Assembly (NCBI RefSeq): GCF_027580225.2
Contig: NC_073337.2
Span: 9,435,001-9,499,000, forward strand
Origin: Misgurnus anguillicaudatus
Taxonomy: Eukaryota; Chordata; Actinopteri; Cypriniformes; Cobitidae
Length of the DNA: 64,000 nt
Reading direction: 5' to 3'
A program made the position numbers and the translations under genes. The notes under the pieces are model-generated. The model saw only the letters and a program-made list of their open reading frames with translations, was not told where the DNA came from and made no database searches. Position 1 is the first letter of the stretch, and each line of letters begins with the position of its first letter. Of this stretch, positions 25,894 to 38,130 are shown one piece after another.

Positions 25894-26339
25894 GACCAGT
25901 AGGGGGCAGTGTGACGAAATGGTGCATGCACCCTCAGGTCATCACTGTTATGACATATACCAAGTCTCATATTAATACGCAAAAGTTTTGCGAAGATACA
26001 GGCTCAAACACATTTTGGCGTGCTCGCCCTCGCATTCTTTGATGCGTTATACGACAACGGATAGGTCTACCGAAAATCTTTTGATAACTTTTTGTCTAGA
26101 GTGTCTCTAGATGATGCATACCAAAAATCAAGCCAATCACACGAGCGCTCTAGGAGGAGTTCGAAAAAGTAGATGTTCAATATAATTCAAAATGGCCGAC
26201 AGGAAGTAGGTTTGACTCAGACATATTTGATACCGTCGGACTCAGCATGAGCCAAGGAATCAATAGAGTGAAGTCTTATGTCATAGTGGCAATTTAATCA
26301 AATGATATAAAGATTTTAAACAATTTATTTACATATCCT
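25894..26339 (+). repeat. Module D (reference)
   Basis: 446 bp. Opens 'gaccagtagggggcagtgtg', followed at 25921-25932 by the perfect 12-bp palindrome 'ggtgcatgcacc'. Contains 'ggcgtgctcgcc', 'cttttgataactttttgtc', 'gtgtctctagatg', and an 'aaaatggccgac' motif at 26189-26200. Homologous to F and to type II J. Confidence 0.9.
25896..25907 (+). promoter_or_regulatory. CTCF-like core, module D
   Basis: CCAGTAGGGGGC followed by AGT. Uses the alternative S=G and R=A choices of the consensus and still matches throughout. Confidence 0.62.
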
Positions 26340-26615
26340 GACCACTAGGTGGCGCCGTCCTAAAGATTTATAGGTGCGCTCAGAACATGTCACCGATGAA
26401 CCATGCCAAATTTCGTAGCGATACGCCATTCGGTTTGTGAAATACTGAACTTAATAAAAAAATTCAAAATGGCCGACACCCAAAATGGCCGACCGAAAAC
26501 GGTTTGGTATCGTTTGACTCGGCATGCCTCAAGGAATCTAACAAGACCTCCTTCATGATTTTAGACTCAAGTTTGAAGTAGTTATAAGCGAAAATAGGCA
26601 TTTTTCGAATCTCGT
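26340..26615 (+). repeat. Module E (reference)
   Basis: 276 bp. Opens 'gaccactaggtggcgccgtc'. Two 'aaaatggccgac' motifs at 26466-26477 and 26482-26493. Second copy of the C-type module. Confidence 0.9.
26342..26353 (+). promoter_or_regulatory. CTCF-like core, module E
   Basis: CCACTAGGTGGC followed by GCC, a full match. Confidence 0.6.
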
Positions 26616-27055
26616 GACCACTAGGTGGCGCTGTGACGAAACGTTGCAGGCACCCTCAGGTCATGACTGTTATGACATATACCAAGTTTCGTGTCGATAC
26701 ACAAAAGTTTTGCGAAGATACGGCCTCACGTCCGTTTTGGCGTGCTCGCCGCCATATATGTTGTCAATTTATATGAGAACGCATTGGTCTATCAAAAAGC
26801 TTTTGATAACTTTTTGTCTTGGGTGTCTCTAGATGCTACATACCAAAGGACATGCAAATCGGACAAACGGTCTAGGAGGAGTTCGAAAAAGTAGGTTTTA
26901 CGGAAAATTCAAAATGGTGGAAAGATGTGCATGACACAAATGACATCAATGTGTGCAATTGAATCATCATCAGCCAAGGATTCAGAGGAAACAAGAATTT
27001 AGTTTCTAGGACTCACGAGTCAGAAGTTATGAGCATGAACATTAGTGGATTTTTG
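26616..27055 (+). repeat. Module F (reference)
   Basis: 440 bp. Opens 'gaccactaggtggcgctgtg', then 'acgttgcaggcaccctcagg' in place of D's palindrome. Its YY1-like site usually reads 'aaaatggcggaa'; here it is mutated to 'aaaatggtggaa' (26911-26922). D start to F start is 722 bp. Confidence 0.9.
26618..26629 (+). promoter_or_regulatory. CTCF-like core, module F
   Basis: CCACTAGGTGGC followed by GCT, a full match, at the same relative place in F as the D motif is in D. Confidence 0.6.
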
Positions 27056-27408
27056 GACTGTTGGTGGCGCTAGAGGGTTTGAGTCAGACACACCAATGTT
27101 GCTATAGTAACTTCTGAGACTGTCCTCTACATGTGTGCCAAATTTCATAACTTTCCTATGTACGGTTCTATGGGCTGCCATTGACTTTTGGGTGGAAGAA
27201 CGAGGAAGATAAATAATAATAAGAAAACTAACAATAACAATAGGGTTCTACGCCCCTTCGGGGCTTGACCCCTAAATATAGCTGCAAGCAGCGATACCGG
27301 GGTCAAGCCAAACATGGCAAAAAATGATTCATACGTGATGACTGTCATGATTTAAGATCTAAGTTTGCATTAGTTTTATGAAAAAATAGCAATTTTTTCA
27401 TATCTTGA
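27056..27408 (+). repeat. Module G plus cassette and anchor (reference)
   Basis: Opens 'gactgttggtggcgctagag', a degenerate relative of the other heads lacking the CCA half. Holds the best-conserved block between type I and II ('gtgccaaatttcataacttt', 'cggttctatgggctgccat'), then 'tggaagaacgagg', an AAT-rich tract, the cassette, the anchor at 27278 and the A-rich lead into the next A. Confidence 0.88.
27221..27275 (+). repeat. Single hairpin cassette
   Basis: Standard form before the anchor at 27278. Confidence 0.92.
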
Positions 27409-28850
27409 GACCACTAGGGGGCGCTGTGCCAAAACAATAGATGGTGCCTCAGGGAATGACTGTGATGACACATACCAAATTTAGTGTAAATACAATAAAG
27501 CGATACAGAGATATAGCCTTAGATGGCTTGACCACTAGGGGGCACTGACCAAACAATAAATTGTGACTCAGGTCTTGATTGTGATGACACCCACCAAATT
27601 TGGTGTAAATACGATAAAGAGATGCAGAGATATAGCTTCAAATCTCTTGACCACTAGGGGGCGCCGAAAAGTTTACAAGTCCTCCCGGAACATGTTGCTG
27701 ATGAACCATACCAAGTTTCATAACAATACGCAATTGCGTTTCTGAAATACTTGAACTTAAAGAAAAAATTCAAAATGGCCGACACACAAAATGGCCGACC
27801 AAAAACCATTTGGTATCGTTTGACTCGGCATGCCTCACGAAATCTAACAAGACCACTATCATAATTTTACATTCAAGTTTGCAGTAGTTATAAGCAAAAT
27901 TAGAAATGTTTAATATCTCATGACCAGTAGGGGGCAGTGTGACGAAATGGTGCATGCACCCTCAGGTCATCACTGTTATGACATATACCAAGTCTCATAT
28001 TAATACGCAAAAGTTTTGCGAAGATACAGGCTCAAACACATTTTGGCGTGCTCGCCCTCGCATTCTTTGATGCGTTATACGACAACGGATAGGTCTACCG
28101 AAAAGCTTTTGATAACTTTTTGTCTAGAGTGTCTCTAGAAGATGCATACCAAAAATCAAGCCAATCAGACGAGCGCTCCAGGAGGAGTTCGAAAAAGTAG
28201 GTGTTCAATATAATTCAAAATGGCCGACAGGAAGTAGGTTTGACTCAGATATATTTGGTACAGTTGGACTCAGCATGAGCCAAGGAATCAATAGAGTGAA
28301 GTCTTATGTCATAGTGGCAATTTAATCAAATGATATAAAGATTTTAAACAATTTATTTACATATCCTGACCACTAGGTGGCGCTGTCCTAAAGATTTATA
28401 GGTGAGCTCAGAACATGTCACTGATGAACCATGCCAAATTTCGTAGCGATACGCCATTCTGTTTGTGAAATACTGAACTTAATGAGAAAATTCAAAATGG
28501 CCGACACCCAAAATGGCCGACCGAAAACCGTTTGGTATCGTTTGACTCGGCATGCCTCAAGGAATCTTACAAGACCACCTTCATGATTTTAGACTCAAGT
28601 TTGAAGTAGTTATAAGCGAAAATAAGCATTTTTCGAATCTCGTGACCACTAGGTGGCGCTGTGACGAAATGTTGCAGGCACCCTCAGGTCATGACTGTAA
28701 TGACATATACCAAGTTTCGTGTCGATACAATAAAGTTTTGCGAAGATACGGCCTCACGTCCGTTTTGGCGTGCTCGCCGCCATATATGTTGTCAATTTAT
28801 ATGAGAACGCATTGGTCTATCAAAAAGCTTTTGATAACTTTTTGTCTGGG

Positions 28851-29572
28851 GTGTCTCTAGATGATGCATACCAAAAATCAAGCCAATCACATGAGCGCTC
28901 TAGGAGGAGTTCGAAAAAGTAGGTGTTCAATATAATTCAAAATGGCCGACAGGAAGTAGGTTTGACTCAGACATATTTGGTACAGTCGGACTCAGCATGA
29001 GCCAAGGAATCAATAGAGTGAAGTCTTATGTCATAGTGGCAATTTAATCAAATGATATAAAGATTTTAAACAATTTATTTACATATCCTGACCATTAGGT
29101 GGCGCTGTCCTAAAGATTTATAGGTGCGCTCAGAACATGTCACTGATAAACCATGCCAAATTTCGTAGCGATACACCATTCTGTTTGTGAAATACTGAAC
29201 TTAATGAGAAAATTCAAAATGGCCGACACCCAAAATGGCCGACCGAAAACCGTTTGGTATCGTTTGACTCGGCATGCCTCAAGGAATCTAACAAGACCAC
29301 CTTCGTGATTTTAGGCTCAAGTTTGAAGTAGTTATAAGCGAAAATAGGCATTTTTCGAATCTCGTGACCACTAGGTGGCGCTGTGACGAAACGTTGCAGG
29401 CACCCTCAGGTCATGACTGTAATGACATATACCAAGTTTCGTGTCGATACAATAAAGTTTTGCGAAGATACGGCCTCACGTCCGTTTTGGCGTGCTCGCC
29501 GCCATATATGTTGTGAATTTATACGAGAACGCATTGGTCTATCAAAAAGCTTTTGATAACTTTTTGTCTGGG
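28851..29572 (+). repeat. 722-bp duplicated D'-E'-F' segment
   Basis: After the 13-bp shared stretch 'gtgtctctagatg' the F module continues as D (first D-specific base 28864), giving a second E (29090) and F (29366). Spacing to the first copies is exactly 722 bp, the D-to-F repeat distance. Confidence 0.93.
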
Positions 29573-29967
29573 GTGTCTCTAGATGCTACATACCAAAGGA
29601 CATGCAAATCGGACAGACGGTCTAGGAGGAGTTCGAAAAAGTAGGTTTTACGGAAAATTCAAAATGGCGGAAAGATGTGCATGACACAAATGACATCAAC
29701 ATATGCAATTGAATCATCATGAGCAAAGGATTCAGAGGAAACAAGAATTTATTTTCTAGGACTCACAGGTCAGAAGTTGTGAGCATGAACATAAGTGGAT
29801 TTTTGGACTGTTGGTGGCGCTAGAGGGTTTGAGTCAGTCACACCAATGTTGCTATAGTAACTTCTGTGACTGTCCTCTACATGTGTGCCAAATTTCATAA
29901 CTTTCCTATGTACGGTTCTATTGGCTGCCATTGACTTTTGGGTGGAAGAACGAGGAACAAGAATAAC

Positions 29968-29997
<30 letters not shown>

Positions 29998-29999
<2 letters not shown>

Positions 30000-30185
30000 G
30001 AAAACTAACAATAACAATAGGGTTCTACGCCCCTTCGGGGCTTGACCCCTAATAATAATAATAATAATAATAATAAGAAAACTAACAATAACAATAGGGT
30101 TCTACGCCCCTTCGGGGCTTGACCCCTAATAAGAAAACTAACAATAACAATAGGGTTCTACGCCCCTTCGGGGCTTGACCCCTAA
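29998..30185 (+). repeat. Three hairpin cassettes
   Basis: 29998-30052, 30075-30129 and 30131-30185; all standard. Separated by a 22-bp AAT spacer and then by a single T. An AAT run (29968-29999) precedes the first. Confidence 0.92.
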
Positions 30186-30187
30186 AT

Positions 30188-32166
30188 ATAGCTGCAAGCA
30201 GCGATACCGGGGTCAAGCCAAACATGGCAAAAAAAGGTTCATACGTGATGACTGTCATGATTTAAGATGCAAGTTTGCATTCGTTTTATGAAAAAAATAG
30301 CAATTTTTTCGTATCTTGAGACCACTAGGTGGCGCTTTGCCGAAACAATAGATGGTGCCTCAGGTCATGACTGTGATGACACATACCAAAATTAGTGTAA
30401 ATACGATAAAGCGATACGGAGATATAGCCTTAAATGACTTGACCACTAGGGGGCTCTGACCAAACAATAAATTGTGACTCAGGTCTTGATTGTGATGACA
30501 CCCACCAAATTTGGTGTAAATACGATAAAGAGATGCAGAGATATAGCTTCAAATCTCTTGACCACTAGGGGGCACCGAAAAGTTTACAAGTCCTCCCAGA
30601 ACATGTTGCTGATGAACCATACCAAGTTTCATAACAATACGCAATTGCGTTTCTGAAATACTTGAACTTAAAGAAAAAATTCAAAATGGCCGACACACAA
30701 AATGGCCGACCAAAAACCATTTGGTATCGTTTGACTCGGCATGCCTCAAGAAATCTAACAAGACCAGTCTCATAATTTTACATTCAAGTTTGCAATAGTT
30801 ATAAGCAAAAGTAGACATTTTTTATATCTCGTGACCAGTAGGGGGCAGTGTGACGAAATGGTGCATGCACCCTCAGGTCATCACTGGTATGACATATACC
30901 AAGTCTCATATTAATACGCAAAAGTTTTGCGAAGATACAGGCTCAAACACATTTTGGCGTGCTCGCCCTCGCATTCTTTGATGCGTTATACGACAACGGA
31001 TAGGTCTACCGAAAAGCTTTTGATAACTTTTTGTCTAGAGTGTCTCTAGACGATGCATACCAAAAATCAAGCCAATCACACGAGCGCTCTAGGAGGAGTT
31101 CGAAAAAGTAGGTGTTCAATATAATTCAAAATGGCCGACAGGAAGTAGGTTTGACTCAGACATATTTGGTACAGTCAGACTCAGCATGAGCCAAGGAATC
31201 AATAGAGTGAAGTCTTATGTCAGTGTGGCAATTTAATCAAATGATATAAAGATTTTAAACAATTTATTTACATATCCTGACCACTAGGTGGCGCTGTCTT
31301 AAAGATTTATAGGTGCGCTCAGAACATGTCACTGATGAACCATGCCAAATTTCGTAGCGATACGCCATTCTGTTTGTGAAATACTGAACTTAATGAGAAA
31401 ATTCAAAATGGCCGACACCCAAAATGGCCGACTGAAAACCGTTTGGTATCGTTTGACTCGGCATGCCTCAAGGAATCTTACAAGACCACTTTCATGATTT
31501 TAGACTCAAGTTTGAAGTAGTTATAAGCGAAAATAAGCATTTTTCGAATCTCGTGACCACTAGGTGGCGCTGTGACGAAACGTTGCAGGCACCCTCAGGT
31601 CATGACTGTAATGACATATACCAAGTTTCGTGTCGATACAATAAAGTTTTGCGAAGATACGGCCACACGTCCGTTTTGGCGTGCTCGCCGCCATATATGT
31701 TGTCAATTTATATGAGAACGCATTGGTCTATCAAACAGCTTTTGATAACTTTTTGTCTGGGGTGTCTCTAGATGCTACATACCAAAGGACATGCAAATCG
31801 GACGGACGGTCTAGGAGGAGTTCGAAAAAGTAGGTTTTACGGAAAATTCAAAATGGCGGAAAGATGTGCATGACACAAATGACATCAACATGTGCAACTG
31901 AATCATCATGAGCCAAGGATTCAGAGGAAACAAGAATTTATTTTCTAGGACTCACGGGTCACAAGTTGTGAGCATGAACATAAGTGGATTTTTGGACTGT
32001 TGGTGGCGCTAGAGGGTTTGAGTCAGACACACCAATGTTGCTATAGTAACTTCTGTGACTGTCCTCTACATGTGTGCCAAATTTCATAACTTTCCTACGT
32101 ACGGTTCTATGGGCTGCCATTGACTTTTGGGTGGAAGAACGAGGAACAAGAATAACAATAATAAAT
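30188..32166 (+). repeat. Type I unit, 1,979 bp
   Basis: Heads: A 30320, B 30441, C 30560, D 30833, E 31279, F 31555, G 31995. No cassette. 'ctctagacgatgc' in D and 'ctgtctta' in E are shared with the unit at 44809, and C/D variants with 11052, so it looks like a mosaic of two lineages. Confidence 0.93.
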
Positions 32167-34430
32167 ATAGCTGCAAGCAGCGATACCGGGGTCAAGCCAA
32201 ACATGGCAAAAAATTATTCATACGTGATGACTGTCATGATTTAAGATCTAAGTTTGCATTAGTTTTATGAAAAAATAGCAATTTTTTGTATCTTGAGACC
32301 ACTAGGTGGCGCGGTGCAGAATTAATAGATGGTGCCTCAGGTCATGACTGTGATGACACACACCAAATTTAGTGTAAATACGATAAAGCAATACAGAGAT
32401 ATAGCCTTAAATGACTTGACCACTAGGGGGCACTAACCAAACAATAAATTGTGACTCAGGTCTTGATTGTGATGACACCCACCAAATTTGGTGTAAATAC
32501 AATAAAGAGATGCAGAGATATAGCCTTAAATGACTTGACCACTAGGGGGCACTAACCAAACAATAAATTGTGACTCAGGTCTTGATTGTGATGACACCCA
32601 CCAAATTTGGTGTAAATACAATAAAGAGATGCAGAGATATAGCCTTAAATGACTTGACCACTAGGGGGCACTGACCAAAAAATAAATTGTGACTTAGGTC
32701 TTGATTGTGATGACACCCACCAAATTTGGTGTAAATACGATAAAGAGATGCAGAGATATAGCTTCAAATCTCTTGACCACTAGGGGGCACCGAAAAGTTT
32801 ACAAGTCCTCCCAGAACATGTAGGTAATGAACCATACCAAGTTTCATAACAATACACAGTTGCGTTTCTGAAATACTTGAACTTAAAGAAAAATTCAAAA
32901 TGGCCGACACACAAAATGGCCGACCAAAAACCATTTGGTATCGTTTGACTCGGCATGCCTCACGTAATCTAACAAGACTAATCTCATAATTTTACATTCA
33001 ATTTTGAAGTAGTTATAAGCAAAAATAGACATTTTTTATATCTCGTGACCAGTAGGGGGCAGTATGACGAAATGGTGCATGCACCCTCAGGTCATCACTG
33101 TTATGACATATACCAAGTCTCATATTAATACGCAAAAGTTTTGCAAAGATACAGGCTCAAACACATTTTGGCGTGCTCGCCCTCGCATTCTTTGATGCGT
33201 TATACGACAATGGATAGGTCTACCGAAAATCTTTTGATAACTTTTTGTCTAGAGTGTCTCTAGATGATGCATACCAAAAATCAAGCCAATCACACGAGCG
33301 CTCTAGGAGGAGTTCGAAAAAGTAGGTGTTCAATATAATTCAAAATGGCCGACAGGAAGTAGGTTTGACTCAGACATATTTGGTACAGTCGGACTCAGCA
33401 TGAGCCAAGGAATCAATAGAGTGAAGTCTTATGTCATAGTGGCAATTTAATCAAATGATATAAAGATTTTAAACAATTTATTTACATATCCTGACCACTA
33501 GGTGGCGCCGTCCTAAAGATTTATAGGTGCGCTCAGAACATGTCACCGATGAACCATGCCAAATTTCGTAGCGATACGCCATTCGGTTTGTGAAATACTG
33601 AACTTAATGAGAAAATTCAAAATGGCCGACACCCAAAATGGCCGACCGAAAACGGTTTGGTATCGTTTGACTCGGCATGCCTCAAGGAATCTAACAAGAC
33701 CTCCTTCATGATTTTAGACTTAAGTTTGAAGTAGTTATAAGCGAAAATAGGCATTTTTCGAATCTCGTGACCACTAGGTGGCGCTGTGACGAAACGTTGC
33801 AGGCACCCTCAGGTCATGACTGTTATGACATATACCAAGTTTCGTGTCGATACACAAAAGTTTTGCGAAGATACGGCCTCACGTCCGTTTTGGCGTGCTC
33901 GCCGCCATATATGTTGTCAATTTATATGAGAACGCATTGGTCTATCAAAAAGCTTTTGATAACTTTTTGTCTTGGGTGTCTCTAGATGCTACATACCAAA
34001 GGACATGCAAATCGGACAAACGGTCTAGGAGGAGTTCGAAAAAGTAGGTTTTACGAAAAATTCAAAATGGCGGAAAGATGTGCATGACACAAATGACATC
34101 AATGTGTGCAATTGAATCATCATGAGCCAAGGATTCAGAGGAAACAAGAATTTAGTTTCTAGGACTCACGGGTCAGAAGTTGTGAGCATGAACATAAGTG
34201 GATTTTTGGACTGTTGGTGGCGCTAGAGGGTTTGAGTCAGACACACCAATGTTGCTATAGTAACTTCTGAGACTGTCCTCTACATGTGTGCCAAATTTCA
34301 TAACTTTCCTACATACGGTTCTATGGGCTGCCATTGACTTCAATGGCGGAAGAACAAGAAACAGAATAATAATAAGAAAACTAACAATAACAATAGGGTT
34401 CTACGCCCCTTCGGGGCTTGACCCCTAAAT
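32167..34430 (+). repeat. Type I unit, 2,264 bp, three B modules
   Basis: Heads: A 32297, B1 32418, B2 32537, B3 32656, C 32775, D 33047, E 33493, F 33769, G 34209. The Bs are spaced exactly 119 bp apart. One cassette. Its first 652 bp look identical to 63349-64000. Confidence 0.94.
34374..34428 (+). repeat. Single hairpin cassette
   Basis: Standard form, before the anchor at 34431. Confidence 0.92.
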
Positions 34431-36404
34431 ATAGCTGCAAGCAGCGATACCGGGGTCAAGCCAAACATGGCAAAAAATGATTCATACGTGATGACTGTCA
34501 TGATTTAAGATCTAAGTTTGCATTAGTTTTATGAAAAAATAGCAATTTTTTCGTATCTTGAGACCACTAGGTGGCGTTGTGCCGAAACAATAGATGGTAC
34601 CTCAGGTCATGACTGTGATGACACATACCAAATTTAGTGTAAATACAATAAAGCGATATGGAGATATAGCCTTAAATGACTTGACCACAAGGGGGCACTG
34701 ACCAAACAATAAATTGTGACTCAGGTCTTGATTGTGATGACACCCACCAAATTTGGTGTTAATACGATAAAGAGATGAAGAGATATAGCTTCAAATCTTT
34801 TGACCACTAGGGGGCGCCGAAAAGTTTACAAGTCCTCCCAGAACATGTTGCTGATGAACCATACCAAGTTTCATAAAAATATGCAATTGTGTTTCTGAAA
34901 TACTTCAATTTAAAGAAAAAATTCAAAATGGCTGACACACAAAATGGCCGACCAAAAACCATTTGGTATCGTTTGACTCGGCATGCCTCACGAAATCTTA
35001 AAAGACTAGTCTCATAATTTTACATTCAAGTTTGCAGTAGTTATAAGCAAAAAAAGACATTTTTTATATCTCGTGACCAGTAGGGGGCAGTGTGACGAAA
35101 TGGTGCATGCACCCTCAGGTCGTCACTGTTATGACATATACCAAGTCTCATATTAATACGCAAAAGTTTTGCGAAGATACAGGCTCAAACACATTTTGGC
35201 GTGCTCGCCTCGCATTCTTTGATGCGTTATACGACAACGGATAGGTCTACCGAAAAGCTTTTGATAACTTTTTGTCTAGAGTGTCTCTAGATGATGCCTA
35301 CCAAAATTCAAGCCAATCAAACAAGCGCTCTAGGAGGAGTTCGAAAAAGTAGGTCTTCAATATAATTCAAAATGGCCGACAGGAAGTAGGTTTGACTCAG
35401 ACATACTTGGTACAGTCGGACTCAGCATGAGCCAAGGAATCAATAGAGTGAAGTCTTATGTCATAGTGGCAATTTAATCAAATGAAATAAAGATTTTAAA
35501 CAATTTATTTACATATCCTGACCACTAGGTGGCGCCGTCCTAAAGATTTATAGGTGCGCTCAGAACATGTCACTGATGAACCATGCCAAATTTCGTAGCG
35601 ATACGCCATTCTGTTTTTGAAATACTGAACTTAATGAGAAAATTCAAAATGGCCGACACCCAAAATGGCCGACCGAAAAACGTTTGGTATCGTTTGACTC
35701 GGCATGCCTCAAGGAATCTAACAAGACCACCTTCATGATTTTAGACTCAAGTTTGAAGTAGTTATAAGCGAAAGTAGGCATTTTTCGAATCTCGTGACCA
35801 CTAGGTGGCGCTGTGACGAAACGTTGCAGGCACCCTCAGGTCATGACTGTAATGACATATACCAAGTTTCGTGTCGATACACCAAAGTGTTGCGAAGATA
35901 CGGCCTCACGTCCGTTTTGGCGTGCTCGCCGCCGTATATGTTGTCACGGTATACGAGAACGCATTGGTTTATCAAAAAGCTTTTGATAACTTTTTGTCAG
36001 GGGTGTCTATAGATGCTAGATACCAAAGGACATGCAAATCGGACAAACACTCTAGGAGGAGTTCGAAAAAGTAGGTTTTACGGAAAATTCAAAATGGCGG
36101 AAAGATGTGCATGACACAAATGACATCAACATGTGCAATTGAATCATCATGAGCCAAGGATTCAGAGGAAACAAGAATTTAGTTTCTAGGACTCACGGGT
36201 CAGAAGTTATGAGCATGAACATAAGTGGATGTTTGGACTGTTGGTGGCGCTAGAGGGTTTGAGTCAGACACACCAAAGTTGCTATAGTAACTTCTGAGAC
36301 TGTCCTCTACATGTGTGCCAAATTTCATAACTTTCCTACGTACGGTTCTATGGGCTGCCATTGACTTTTGGGTGGAAGAACGAGGAACAAGAATAACAAT
36401 AAAT
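34431..36404 (+). repeat. Type I unit, 1,974 bp
   Basis: Heads: A 34562, B 34683, C 34802, D 35075, E 35520, F 35796, G 36236. The B head is 'accacaagggggc', breaking the T of the core. No cassette. Closest visible relative is the unit at 6892. Confidence 0.93.
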
Positions 36405-38130
36405 ATAGCTGCAAGCAGCAATACCGGGGTCAAGCCGAAAAGGGCACAAAAGGATGTAAAATTGAGATTGGATAAGCAGATTGAAGAACCTAGGAAAACC
36501 TAATGATTTCAGATGAAGAACGCAAAAGTAAGCAACAAAAATAATCTATGTTCTTGTCTACTGCAATCGCCCTTCTGTTATTGACAATCATGGAACATTA
36601 GAGCACTGAAAGACACGTGAGTGATGTTTGCAGTGGCAAAACATGGTTCACAACATGTTACAACAAGTTAAATGAGTCAAAAGAGACCATCCCCATGTCT
36701 TTACGATGTTCTGATGCAGAGAAAAAGCTCTTGCAAAAAACGGTTGATAAGGTATTGTCATTGGTTGCTAGGGATTGAATTGGCAACCACCAATGATTAT
36801 ACTCCAAGCCATGGAGGAATAATCAAGGAATAATCCATGAAGACTCATGGTTTTAGATGTGTTGTTGCAGTAGTTTTAGGCAAAAATAGCCATTTTCTAT
36901 CTCAAAACCACTAGGTGGCGCTATGACAAAACTGTGCATTCAACCTTAAGTCATGACTGCATTACATCTAGCTAGTTTCATGACTATACACTTTAGTTTA
37001 GCTATAAAATAGTTGTATCACCATAGGGCTTGCTTGATATGAAAGATTTTGTTTAATTATAGGGCCACCTAGTGGTGCAGGCATACATTTTTTTGTGTGG
37101 CCTCAGAATGTGCTCATACATCAGTGTATCAAATCTGGTGAAAAAATATTGTTTCGTTGCGAAGTTATAAACATTTATGTGTAAAAAACACAAAATTTAA
37201 AGGTAATTTATCGTTTTTTGCAATTTTCAGCCATTTCTGATGGAAATTATAATATAATGCCTGTAGAACTTTTTGTTCAGAAGGTAAGGTTAGTTTCTTC
37301 CTATGGTGTTTTCGAGTCGATCGGAAAAACGCTCGCGGAGATATTCACGCGTGTTTTTTAAGCGCTATTTTGCTGCCCAGGGTTAACCGTAAGGCGAATT
37401 CTGCCATGTTTGGTATCGTTGGACTCGGCAACTATTCAGAACACCAAAGAAACAAGTCCCGTCAAAATACGTTGATCGCAGCCAAAGTTAAAGGCGTATA
37501 AAACATTCGACTGGCCACTAGTTGGCGCTGCAACTAAACTATGCAGGCACGCTCAGTTCCAGACTGCCATCTCAAGTACCAAGTTTCGTGTCAATATGCC
37601 TAAGTTTGGCGAAGATACAGCCTAAAATCTGTTTTTTTGCGCTCTACTTAAAATTTGTTGAAGCGCTATACGACAACGGATTGGTTTATCGAAATTCTTT
37701 TGATAACTTTTTGCCTTGAGTGTCTCTAGATGCTGCATACCGATTTTCGTGGCAATCGTGTGAAAACTCTAGGACGAGTTCGCAAAAGTAGGTTTTACGA
37801 ATAATTCAAAATGGCGGAAAAAATTTCATGACGGAAAAGAACGTCATTGGGTCCACTCGAATCGGCTTGAGCCAAGGAATCAGAGGAAACAAGAATTTTG
37901 TTTCTAGGCCATACAGATCAGAAGTTATAAGCAAAAACGTAAGTGCAACTTTGGACTGTTGGTGGCGCTAGCGGGTTAGACATAGAGACTCCAAATTTGC
38001 TATGGGGACACATTGGACTGTCCTTTATCAGTGTGCCAAATTTCATAACTTTCCTACGTACGGTTCTATGGGCTGCCATAGACCGCAATGGCGGAAGAAG
38101 AAAAATATACTAACAGAAACAATTGCCAAT
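36405..38130 (+). repeat. Isolated type II unit inside the type I block, 1,726 bp
   Basis: Cores: H 36908-36919, reverse I 37064-37075 (minus-strand CCACTAGGTGGC, a perfect match), J 37515-37526 ('ccactagttggc', one mismatch), K from 37954. The end (38100-38130) reads 'actaacagaaacaattgcc', a possible cassette remnant without a hairpin. Leader and H resemble the units at 54455 and 56169 ('aggaataatcaaggaataat'). Confidence 0.93.

Larger units (their letters stand above)
25251..27277 (+). repeat. Type I unit, 2,027 bp (reference unit for modules)
   Basis: Intact seven-module order with one B and one cassette. Measured from head to head, modules are A 121, B 119, C 272, D 446, E 276, F 440 and G 353 bp (G running into the next unit's A). 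All six CTCF-like cores match CCASYAGRKGGC with no mismatch. Used here as the reference for module boundaries. Confidence 0.95.
27278..30187 (+). repeat. Expanded type I unit, 2,910 bp, with 722-bp internal duplication
   Basis: Heads: A 27409, B 27530, C 27649, D 27922, E 28368, F 28644, E' 29090, F' 29366, G 29806. E-to-E' and F-to-F' are both exactly 722 bp. The first F switches to D sequence within 28851-28863. Three cassettes add the rest of the excess. The A head reads 'ccactagggggcgct' here instead of the usual 'ggtgg'. Confidence 0.94.
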
